Shown: positions 26,394 to 34,201 of the stretch, piece after piece
Numbering within the stretch: position 1 is the first letter of the stretch
Layout: each line of letters begins with the position of its first letter
DNA from: an uncultured Ruminiclostridium sp.
Lineage (GTDB): Bacteria > Bacillota > Clostridia > Oscillospirales > Ruminococcaceae
Assembly: GCA_947630175.1 (NCBI GenBank)
Contig: CANRGJ010000001.1
Span: 310,001-374,000, forward strand
Length of the DNA stretch: 64,000 bases
Reading direction: 5' to 3'
Translations under genes and position numbers: made by a program
Notes under the pieces: generated by a model
Seen by the model: the letters and a program-made list of their open reading frames with translations, nothing else
Databases searched by the model: none
What the model was told of the DNA's origin: nothing

Positions 26394-28730
26394 TTATTTG
26401 TTTTCATATTGTTTTTCGTGTATAAATTCAATATCGTCTTTATAATCTACCACTATTGTTTCCCCATTTCTTATCTCACGGTCAAATAATGCCTGCGCCA
26501 ATCTGTCCTCCACCTTTGAAACGATTATTCGCCTTATCGGTCTGGCTCCATACAGCTTGTTATAACCGAGTGAAGTCAATTTTTCCACCGTTGTGTCCGT
26601 ATATGACACAAAAATACCTGTATCTAACGCCCTGCGACACAAATCGTCAAGCATATTTCTGCATACAGACTGAGCTGACTTTATACTCAGATGCTCGAAA
26701 ATTATAATTTCATCTATACGGTTGAGAAATTCGGGCTTAAAATACTTTTTCAACTCTGACATAACGTATGATTTATTCCTTTTTGTATCGCTTTCTTTGT
26801 TAAATCCCATACTGACTGAATTTTCTGAAATCTTTTCTGCGCCTATATTACCTGTCATTATGACAACAGAATTTTTAAAGTCGGCGGTTCTTCCGTCTGA
26901 AGATGTCAATACGCCGTCCTCAAGAATTTGCAAAAGCAGATCAAAAACATCGGGATGGGCTTTTTCGATTTCATCAAGCATAATTACGGAAAAAGGTGTT
27001 TTTCTCACCGCTTCTATCAGGCGTCCGCCGTTTTCAAATCCCACATATCCGGGAGGCGAACCAATCAGCTTAGATATAGAATGTTTTTCTTTATATTCGG
27101 ACATATCAAGGCGAATAAGTGACTTTTCATCACCAAACATTGCTTTAGCTAAGCTTTTACATAGCTGTGTTTTCCCAACGCCCGTAGGTCCAAGAAAAAT
27201 AAACGAACCGATGGGTCTGTTTGGAGACTTCAGACCTGCCCTGCTTCTTTTAATAGCTTTGACAACTGCTTCTACCGCTTCATCCTGTCCTATAACTTCC
27301 CTCTTTATTTCTTCCTCCATGCCTTCTATTTCTGATATATCATCACTTGAAATTCTGCCTATAGGTATGCCACTCCACCGTGATACGACCTTCGCAATGT
27401 CGCTTTTATCAACAATACAAGCATTTTTGCCACAGTCTCCCTGCATTTCAGAAAATCCTTTATTTTTATCAATTATTGCCGCTTTGGCAGAACTATCGGA
27501 ATACATCTGCATATGCTTTACTGCCGCTGATTCATCAATAATATCTATCGCTTTATCCGGAAGTCTGCGATCCTTTATATATCTTATTGAAAGCTTTACA
27601 GCCTCTTTGATCGCCTCGTCTGTTATTATTACTTTATGATGTTTTTCATACCTTTCTCTTAAACCGAACAAAATTTGTTCGGTCATATTTTGGTCAGGCT
27701 CTTCTACCAATATAGGCTGAAATCTGCGTTCCAATGCGCTGTCCTTTTCTATATATCTTCTGTATTCTTCGTTCGTGGTAGCGCCTATGACCTGTATTTC
27801 ACTTCTTGCCAATAAGGGTTTAAGAATATTTGCAGCGTCTACCGAGCCTTCGGCGGAACCTGCGCCTACAATATTGTGCACCTCATCTATAAACAAGATA
27901 GTTTCCTTGTCTTGTGCAACTTCATCTATTGCTGATTTTATTCTTTCTTCAAAGTCCCCTCTGTATTTTGCTCCGGCTACCATTGAAGTTATATCAAGAA
28001 TAAAAATGCGCTTGTTTTTTAAGCATTCAGGCACATTTCCCTCAACGATTTTTAAAGCAAGTCCTTCAACTATCGCAGTTTTTCCTACGCCGCTTTCACC
28101 AATAAGACACGGATTATTTTTTCTTCTCCTCAAAAGGATCTGTATCGTTCTTTGTATCTCATCTTCACGTCCGATGACAGGATCTATCTCTTTTTGCTCG
28201 GCAAGGATTGTAAGGTCCTTGCCGTATTTTTCAAGAACGCTGTCGGCTCTCGATTTTCTGCGTGAAAATGTGTTTCTGCTTGCAATACCTGCAGAAAGTT
28301 TATTTGAAATGCAATCGTTCATACCCGACGCAATATCCACACCCATGTCCCTTAAAAGTATATTGCCGTAACATTCTGGGTCTGAAAGAAGAGAATAAAG
28401 TATATGCTCCGTACCGGCACATTTTTCATTTTCTGTTTTCGCCAACGAAAATGCGTTTTCCAGTATTTTTCTGCTTCTCGGAGTAAAATCAGCCGCCTCA
28501 AGCTGAGTGGGTATTCCTCTTCCTATGGATCTTTCTATTTTATTTATCAGCATATCCTTTCGTATGCCCTGTGAGGACAGGATATGCTCCGCCACACTCC
28601 CTTCGTCCGACATCAGACCGCACAATATGTGCTCGCTGCCCACATATGTGTGCCCCATCAGAGAGGCTGTTCTGATCGAAAGATTAAGCGCGCTGCCTGC
28701 CTTTTCGGTAAATCCGTTGAATTCTGCCAT
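26394..28730 (-). CDS. clpC: ClpC-type Clp ATPase
   Basis: About 778 residues with a full N-terminal Clp-N double repeat (HTYVGSEHILCGL and KCAGTEHILYSL), two AAA+ modules (Walker A GESGVGKTA and GPTGVGKTQ) and matching Walker B motifs FIDEVHN and MLDEIEKAH. The linker between modules is short and lacks a long coiled-coil M-domain. It should unfold substrates for ClpP. The ATG at 28730 has AAAGGA upstream; a longer frame lacks this. No mcsA, mcsB or ctsR is adjacent, unlike canonical clpC operons, so it could also be called a ClpA-like protein. Confidence 0.83.
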   Translation of the reverse strand: MAEFNGFTEKAGSALNLSIRTASLMGHTYVGSEHILCGLMSDEGSVAEHILSSQGIRKDMLINKIERSIGRGIPTQLEAADFTPRSRKILENAFSLAKTENEKCAGTEHILYSLLSDPECYGNILLRDMGVDIASGMNDCISNKLSAGIASRNTFSRRKSRADSVLEKYGKDLTILAEQKEIDPVIGREDEIQRTIQILLRRRKNNPCLIGESGVGKTAIVEGLALKIVEGNVPECLKNKRIFILDITSMVAGAKYRGDFEERIKSAIDEVAQDKETILFIDEVHNIVGAGSAEGSVDAANILKPLLARSEIQVIGATTNEEYRRYIEKDSALERRFQPILVEEPDQNMTEQILFGLRERYEKHHKVIITDEAIKEAVKLSIRYIKDRRLPDKAIDIIDESAAVKHMQMYSDSSAKAAIIDKNKGFSEMQGDCGKNACIVDKSDIAKVVSRWSGIPIGRISSDDISEIEGMEEEIKREVIGQDEAVEAVVKAIKRSRAGLKSPNRPIGSFIFLGPTGVGKTQLCKSLAKAMFGDEKSLIRLDMSEYKEKHSISKLIGSPPGYVGFENGGRLIEAVRKTPFSVIMLDEIEKAHPDVFDLLLQILEDGVLTSSDGRTADFKNSVVIMTGNIGAEKISENSVSMGFNKESDTKRNKSYVMSELKKYFKPEFLNRIDEIIIFEHLSIKSAQSVCRNMLDDLCRRALDTGIFVSYTDTTVEKLTSLGYNKLYGARPIRRIIVSKVEDRLAQALFDREIRNGETIVVDYKDDIEFIHEKQYENK

Positions 28731-28795
28731 AAATTTTCCTTTCATATGCACTGAATAATTGTAACACAAAAATCACTTTTTCATATATTATATTA

Positions 28796-28807
28796 TGAAA
28801 CGTTTCA
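28796..28807. promoter_or_regulatory. Perfect 12-bp palindrome TGAAACGTTTCA
   Basis: A perfect palindrome with central CG, of the form bound by LacI/GalR-type regulators, lies between divergent clpC and the Cys/Asn-rich peptide gene. It is a candidate operator; no regulator gene is nearby. Confidence 0.35.
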
Positions 28808-28835
28808 ACAAATATAAACAAGGAGGGCTTTACTT

Positions 28836-28988
28836 ATGTGCGGAAATAATAATTGCAGTTGGGTAATCATCCTTATTCTCGTACTCAGCTGCTGCGGCAA
28901 CAACAATCTGTTTGGCAACAACAATGATTGCGGCTGCAACAACAATTGTGGATGCAACAACAATAGCTGTGGCTGCGGCTGCAACTAA
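28836..28988 (+). CDS. Cys/Asn-rich 50-residue membrane peptide
   Basis: Translates as a 50-residue peptide: MCGNNNCSW, one hydrophobic helix of about nine residues (VIILILVLS), then repeats of the units CGNNN and GCNNN ending CGCGCN. Eleven or so cysteines and many asparagines give a low-complexity tail. AAGGAGGG precedes the ATG and a strong terminator follows, so it is a stand-alone expressed gene. It resembles small sporulation-associated YjcZ/CotJ-like or coat peptides by composition only; function is unknown. Confidence 0.75.
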   Translation: MCGNNNCSWVIILILVLSCCGNNNLFGNNNDCGCNNNCGCNNNSCGCGCN

Positions 28989-28996
28989 AAACGTCA

Positions 28997-29024
28997 AACA
29001 ACGGGGGAAACCCCGTTGTTTTTA
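28997..29024 (+). terminator. Terminator after the Cys/Asn-rich gene
   Basis: AACAACGGGG (28997-29006), GAAA loop, CCCCGTTGTT (29011-29020), then TTTATT. A perfect 10-bp stem with stable tetraloop, eight bases after the stop codon. Confidence 0.88.
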
Positions 29025-29193
29025 TTATATGTAAATGTACAGGCCATTGTGCATTTTTTCCAATTACACAGCTTTTCAGGAAAGCAAGATTATTGAAAAA
29101 ATACCTTTATAAATGTAATAAAAAGGAGTATAATATAAAGTTGTGAAATTTTTTAATAAAATATAGCAGTTCTAAAGCAAGGAGACATATAAA

Positions 29194-31023
29194 ATGATAA
29201 GAAATGATTTAAGGAACATAGCTATCATCGCTCACGTGGACCACGGAAAAACAACGCTGGTAGACGAAATGCTCAAGCAGGGAGGAGTTTACCGTGAAAA
29301 TCAAGCAGTTGTCGAACGTGTTATGGACAGCAACGACCTTGAAAGAGAAAGAGGAATTACAATTCTTGCAAAAAACACGTCTGTATATTATAAAGATGTA
29401 AAAATCAACATTGTTGATACTCCGGGACATGCCGACTTCTCAGGCGAAGTTGAAAGAATCCTTAAAATGGTAAACGGCGTTCTCCTTTTGGTGGACAGCT
29501 TTGAGGGAACAATGCCGCAGACACGTTTCGTACTGCAAAAGGCGCTTGAGCTTGGACATAAAATTATTGTAGTTGTCAACAAGACCGACAGACCTGACGC
29601 AAGAAATCATGAGGTAGTAGACGAAGTGCTGGAGCTTCTTCTTGATCTGGACGCAACGGAAGAACAGCTTGAAAGTCCCGTTGTTTTCTGTTCGGGACGA
29701 AACGGCGTTGCCTCATATTCTCCTGATTCTATGGGTGAAAACTTTATTCCCCTTTTTGAAAAAATACTCGACCACATTCCTGCTCCTGAAGGCGATGAAA
29801 ACGGAGAACTTCAACTGCTCGTTTCTTCAATAGATTACAATGATTATGTGGGAAGAATAGCGGTAGGACGTGTTGAAAGAGGAAGAATAAAAGTAAATCA
29901 GGAAGTCATGGTATGTGACTATCACAACAGCGTTACTCCTTACCGTGGAAAAATCGTAAGTCTTTATCAGTTTGACGGCTTGGGAAAAACGCCTGTTGAA
30001 GAGGCTATGGTAGGAGATATCGTATGCTTCAGCGGGATTGAAAATATAACGATAGGCGAAACAGTATGTTCGGTAAATGCAGTTGAACCCTTGCCGTTTG
30101 TCAAAATATCAGAGCCTACTGTTGAAATGACTTTCTCCGTAAATGATAGTCCTTTTGCAGGAAAAGAAGGAAAATTTGTAACGTCACGTCAAATCAGGGA
30201 CAGACTGCACAGGGAGATACTCAAGGACGTTTCTCTCAGAGTTAAGGACAGCGATACAACAGACAGCTTTGACGTGGCTGGCAGAGGCGAAATGCACCTT
30301 TCAATTCTTATAGAAACAATGAGGAGAGAGGGATATGAGCTTTCCGTCAGCACTCCCAGAGTTCTGTACAAGGAAATAGACGGTGTAAAGTGCGAGCCTA
30401 TGGAAAGGCTGATCATAGACGTTCCCAACGAATCCGTAGGTTCAGTAATGGAAAAAATGGGAATACGCAAGGGCGAGCTTGTTACAATGAACCCAATCGG
30501 AAGCCGCACAAGGCTTGAATTTATCATTCCCGAAAGAGGTCTTTTCGGTTATAAAAGCGAATTCCTGACTGATACAAAAGGCGAGGGCGTAATGAATACT
30601 GTCTTTGACGGGTACAAGCCTTTTATGGGGGATATTCCCACAAGGACAACAGGTTCTCTTGTAGCGTTTGAAACAGGTACTGCCTGCGCTTACGGCTTGT
30701 TTAACTGTCAGGACAGAGGACAGCTTTTTGTTGACGCAGGAACCGAGGTTTATGAAGGAATGGTGGTCGGCGTTTCTCCAAAGTCAGGCGACATAAACAT
30801 AAACGTCTGCAAAAAGAAACATCTTACCAATACAAGAGCAAGCGGCAGCGATGAAGCGCTCAGACTTATACCCTACAAAAGAATGAGCCTTGAAGAAAGT
30901 CTGGAATTTATCGGCGACGACGAGCTTGTTGAAGTAACACCCAAAAACATACGCATTAGAAAACGTATTCTCAATAACGAGCTGAGAGCCAAGGATCAGG
31001 CAAAAAGAAAAAATGAAAAGTAA
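29194..31023 (+). CDS. typA: Ribosome-associated GTPase TypA/BipA
   Basis: A 609-residue translational GTPase involved in ribosome assembly and stress adaptation. G1 [10 protein letters not shown] (residues 13-22), G2 RGITI, G3 DTPGH, G4 NKTD are visible, followed by EF-G-like domains and the C-terminal BipA domain ([19 protein letters not shown]). Length is typical. AAGGAG lies before the ATG, and a TATAAT (29129-29134) about 60 bases upstream may be its -10. Confidence 0.96.
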   Translation: MIRNDLRNIAIIAHVDHGKTTLVDEMLKQGGVYRENQAVVERVMDSNDLERERGITILAKNTSVYYKDVKINIVDTPGHADFSGEVERILKMVNGVLLLVDSFEGTMPQTRFVLQKALELGHKIIVVVNKTDRPDARNHEVVDEVLELLLDLDATEEQLESPVVFCSGRNGVASYSPDSMGENFIPLFEKILDHIPAPEGDENGELQLLVSSIDYNDYVGRIAVGRVERGRIKVNQEVMVCDYHNSVTPYRGKIVSLYQFDGLGKTPVEEAMVGDIVCFSGIENITIGETVCSVNAVEPLPFVKISEPTVEMTFSVNDSPFAGKEGKFVTSRQIRDRLHREILKDVSLRVKDSDTTDSFDVAGRGEMHLSILIETMRREGYELSVSTPRVLYKEIDGVKCEPMERLIIDVPNESVGSVMEKMGIRKGELVTMNPIGSRTRLEFIIPERGLFGYKSEFLTDTKGEGVMNTVFDGYKPFMGDIPTRTTGSLVAFETGTACAYGLFNCQDRGQLFVDAGTEVYEGMVVGVSPKSGDININVCKKKHLTNTRASGSDEALRLIPYKRMSLEESLEFIGDDELVEVTPKNIRIRKRILNNELRAKDQAKRKNEK

Positions 31024-31044
31024 AGACCTTGATGAATAAAACGC

Positions 31045-31073
31045 TTGTTTTTTTAACCAAAAAATGTTATAAT
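31045..31073 (+). promoter_or_regulatory. dusB promoter directing a leaderless transcript
   Basis: TTGTTT (31045-31050), 17-base spacer, TATAAT (31068-31073). The dusB ATG at 31081 begins at the expected transcription start, and no Shine-Dalgarno sequence lies between, so the mRNA is probably leaderless. Confidence 0.6.
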
Positions 31074-31080
31074 TATTTTT

Positions 31081-32058
31081 ATGGATTATTTAACGATAGG
31101 AACTACTAAAATAGAAAAAACGGCAGCTCTTGCCCCTATGGCGGGAATGGCGGATACAGCGTACCGGCTTATGGCCAAAAAATACGGCGCATCTGTCGTA
31201 TTCAGCGAAATGGTGAGCTGCAAAGGACTTTGCTATACTGACAGAAAAAGTGCTGAACTGCTTAAGATACAAAATGCTGAACGTCCAATGGCTGTTCAGC
31301 TGTTTGGGAGCGAGCCTGAATTTTTTCAAAAGGCTGCTCCTATTGCCGCACAGTATGATCCCTTTATGATAGATATAAACTGCGGCTGTCCTGTTCCAAA
31401 GGTTACGGGAACAGGAGCAGGGTCGGCTTTGATGAAAAATCCAAAGCTTATAGGCGAAATAATCAAGGCAATAAAAAAATCCACAAATATTCCCATAAGC
31501 ATAAAAATAAGGTCAGGCTGGGACGCATCAAGTATAACCGCAGTAGAAACAGCCAAAATTGCCGAGGACAGCGGAGCATCAGTCATCACCGTTCACGGTA
31601 GGACAAAAGAACAGATGTACTCCGGAAAAGCAGACTGGGATATTATTTCCCGGGTAAAGTCGGCGGTTTCCATTCCTGTTTTCGGAAACGGAGATGTTAC
31701 GGACGCACTATCCTGTGCAAAAATGTATAAAGAAACCAATTGCGACTTAGTGCTTATCGGAAGAGGAACATACGGCAAGCCCTGGATATTTGAAGAAATA
31801 AAGCATTATTTTGAAACAGGCGAGTTACTTCCAGAGAAAACGCTTGAGGAGAAGCTTGACATACTGACTGAACACGTCAGGCTTATAACTGATTTAAAAG
31901 GGGAAAAGGTCGGTATGCGGGAAGCTCGAAAGCATACGATATGGTATATCAAAGGGATACAGAATGCCGCTGCTTACAGAAATCGCTGCGGTCAGTTAAA
32001 CACGCTTGATGACTTTAACAGGCTTATTGAAGAAATAAAGTATAATACGGACAGATAA
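31081..32058 (+). CDS. dusB: tRNA-dihydrouridine synthase DusB
   Basis: A 325-residue FMN-dependent enzyme that reduces uridines in the tRNA D-loop. The TIM-barrel begins AALAPMAGMADTAYR; the catalytic Cys is in FMIDINCGCPVPKV, and the phosphate-binding GNGDV and IGRGTYGKPWIF blocks follow. The C-terminal helical domain ends RLIEEIKYNTDR. The N-terminus fits the family exactly, so no downstream start is needed even though an SD is lacking. Confidence 0.93.
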   Translation: MDYLTIGTTKIEKTAALAPMAGMADTAYRLMAKKYGASVVFSEMVSCKGLCYTDRKSAELLKIQNAERPMAVQLFGSEPEFFQKAAPIAAQYDPFMIDINCGCPVPKVTGTGAGSALMKNPKLIGEIIKAIKKSTNIPISIKIRSGWDASSITAVETAKIAEDSGASVITVHGRTKEQMYSGKADWDIISRVKSAVSIPVFGNGDVTDALSCAKMYKETNCDLVLIGRGTYGKPWIFEEIKHYFETGELLPEKTLEEKLDILTEHVRLITDLKGEKVGMREARKHTIWYIKGIQNAAAYRNRCGQLNTLDDFNRLIEEIKYNTDR

Positions 32059-32074
32059 ATACGGAGATATTACA

Positions 32075-33253
32075 ATGAATTCTCTTGTTGATAATATGTT
32101 CATAGCATATGACATAAATGAACATATTTTGTTGAAATGTATCAGAAAAATTTATTCTGAAAATTTTAATGACGCTGTTGACGGATATTTATCATTATGC
32201 AGTACTTTACTTTTGTCAGGTCAGACACTAAGTGAAGCTCTGCATGATATGCTTGTTTATTCAAATCAGGAGATCGTAGAAAAATATTTAAAAACAAGCG
32301 ACCCGATGCTTTTTAAAGCAATTGAATTTGACGTAAACAGGATAGCTGAAATCAGCAAAACAAGTTTAAAGGAAATCAAAGAATATCTTTCAAATAAGTT
32401 TAATTTTGGCGCAGATGAACTTCCTGAATTTATAATCGGTGATTTTTTCTATGACGCTGAATATTTCATAAACTTCTGTAAAGAAAACGGAAGTGGCTTG
32501 TTTGCAAAATATAAAGCGTTTATATATAGTGAAAATACATTAAAGCCTGTCTTATCTCCTGACCCGATAAGGTTATCAGATTTGAAATTGTATGAAGCGC
32601 AAAGAAATCAAATTGTAGAAAATACGCTTTGTTTCATAAACAACAAAGCGGCTGTCAACGTTCTTTTATACGGCGACAGAGGCACAGGTAAATCAAGCAC
32701 AATAAAAGCGCTTCTCAATGAATATCCTACGCTAAGAATGATACAGATAGACAAATCAAACATTTCCGCAATTACTGAAATATTTGAAATGCTGAGGAAT
32801 ATTTCACTTCATTTTATAATTTTTATTGACGATCTGAGTTTTTCAGAGAACGATGAAGGATTTTTTGTCTTAAAGCAGGCATTGGACGGTTCCCTTTCGG
32901 TCAAGCCGAATAACATTCTGATTTATGCTACTACAAACCGCAGACATATTATAAAAGAAACTTCGCTGAACAGAAGTGAAAATTATGTTCATAAAAGCGA
33001 CGCTGTGGACGATAATATGTCTTTGTCGGAAAGATTCGGATTATTCGTTACTTTTTCCGCACCTAATAAGGATCAGCTGTTGGAAATCGCATTGAAAATC
33101 GCAGAAAGCAGAAATATCACAATCGACAAAGAAACGTTTGCCGCAGGATTGGACAGGTTTTCTATAAGACGCGGCGGACGTTCCCCACGAATAGCAAAGC
33201 AATATGTAGATATGTTAGAAGCACGGCTGGCTTTAGGATTAGATGTAATGTAA
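32075..33253 (+). CDS. DUF815 family ATP-binding protein
   Basis: A 392-residue protein with an N-terminal helical part and a C-terminal AAA-like domain: Walker A GDRGTGKSSTIKAL near residue 207, Walker B FIIFIDDLSF and an Arg-rich C-terminal segment (FSIRRGGRSPRIAKQYVDML). DUF815 proteins are conserved and widespread but functionally undefined; they resemble IstB/DnaA-type ATPases. GGAGA lies upstream, and dusB ends 16 bases before it. Confidence 0.85.
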   Translation: MNSLVDNMFIAYDINEHILLKCIRKIYSENFNDAVDGYLSLCSTLLLSGQTLSEALHDMLVYSNQEIVEKYLKTSDPMLFKAIEFDVNRIAEISKTSLKEIKEYLSNKFNFGADELPEFIIGDFFYDAEYFINFCKENGSGLFAKYKAFIYSENTLKPVLSPDPIRLSDLKLYEAQRNQIVENTLCFINNKAAVNVLLYGDRGTGKSSTIKALLNEYPTLRMIQIDKSNISAITEIFEMLRNISLHFIIFIDDLSFSENDEGFFVLKQALDGSLSVKPNNILIYATTNRRHIIKETSLNRSENYVHKSDAVDDNMSLSERFGLFVTFSAPNKDQLLEIALKIAESRNITIDKETFAAGLDRFSIRRGGRSPRIAKQYVDMLEARLALGLDVM

Positions 33254-33273
33254 TTTTTGAAAGAGAATATAAG

Positions 33274-34173
33274 ATGAAAAAAATTTTTGTACTACTGCTT
33301 ATCGTTGTTCTCGCATTATGCGGGTGTAGCAACGGAAACGGAGATAATATCGACACTGTGACAACAACACAGCCTGGGGAGCCTATGCCGTATCCTTTCA
33401 CAATAAACGGCGTAGAAGTAAAAAAGCAGCCTGAACGTGTTGTCTGTCTTTCTCCTGCAATTGCCGAGATAATATATGAGGTAGGATATGGCGATAAAAT
33501 AATCGCCAGAAGCAGTTACTGCGACTATCCCACAGACATTCTTGCGGCAGAAGATGTAGGCAGTTCTGCAAACCCTGATATTAACAGGATAACCGACCTT
33601 ATGCCCGATATGGTTATCACGTCATCTCCAATTGCGTCCAAAGACTTATTTACAATGGAACAGGCGGGTATAACTACTGTTATGATCCCTGCGCCTACCA
33701 CACTTGAAGGATTTTCGTCCATATATACTTCTGTCGGGCTGATTTTTGAAGGTATGTTCACGGGAGCAGACAAGGGAAACGAAGTTTATTCATCTATCTC
33801 TGAGCAACTCGGTAATCCTGATAAAATAGATATAGGCAAATTCATATATATAACTGAAAATATTTCCGTTGCGGGCGGAGATACGTTTGAAAGCGCTGTT
33901 TTATCAAATTTTGGAACGAATATTGCACAAAATTCTTCCGGGTACGAATATGATATAAATAAGCTTGCTGAAAATCAGCCTGATTACATTATTTTAAATG
34001 ATAAATTTACTACCGAAGATCTGGCGGAAAGCGAAGTATTGTCACAGCTAAACGCAGTTACAGAAAATAAAATAATATATGTTGACAATACTTTTTTTGA
34101 GCGCCCTTCCTCAAGAATAACACAAATGCTGAAAAAACTTACTGATGATTATAAAGCTCAAACGCTAAACTGA
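33274..34173 (+). CDS. ABC transporter substrate-binding lipoprotein, BtuF/FhuD-like
   Basis: A 299-residue surface lipoprotein. A hydrophobic signal peptide leads to a lipobox around residues 15-18 (LCGC). The mature domain has the cobalamin/iron-siderophore binding fold: VCLSPAIAEIIYEVGYGDKIIARS, VGSSANPDINRITDLMPDMVI and FIYITENISVAGG. No permease or ATPase gene is nearby, so it must partner with a distant system; ligand unknown. It lies 20 bases after the DUF815 gene and 28 before alaS. Confidence 0.85.
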   Translation: MKKIFVLLLIVVLALCGCSNGNGDNIDTVTTTQPGEPMPYPFTINGVEVKKQPERVVCLSPAIAEIIYEVGYGDKIIARSSYCDYPTDILAAEDVGSSANPDINRITDLMPDMVITSSPIASKDLFTMEQAGITTVMIPAPTTLEGFSSIYTSVGLIFEGMFTGADKGNEVYSSISEQLGNPDKIDIGKFIYITENISVAGGDTFESAVLSNFGTNIAQNSSGYEYDINKLAENQPDYIILNDKFTTEDLAESEVLSQLNAVTENKIIYVDNTFFERPSSRITQMLKKLTDDYKAQTLN

Positions 34174-34201
34174 TAAAAATAAATTATGAGAGGTATATAA
34201 A

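Noticed and set aside
26722-27639. Long plus-strand frame across the ClpC gene
   Set aside because: Shadow of clpC; composition is Ser/Ile/Pro-rich as expected from the complement of a coding strand.
27775-28371. Second plus-strand frame across the ClpC gene
   Set aside because: Also a shadow; no start signal and no recognisable domain.
34174-34201. T-box riboswitch before alaS
   Set aside because: The gap of 28 bases is far too short for a T-box.
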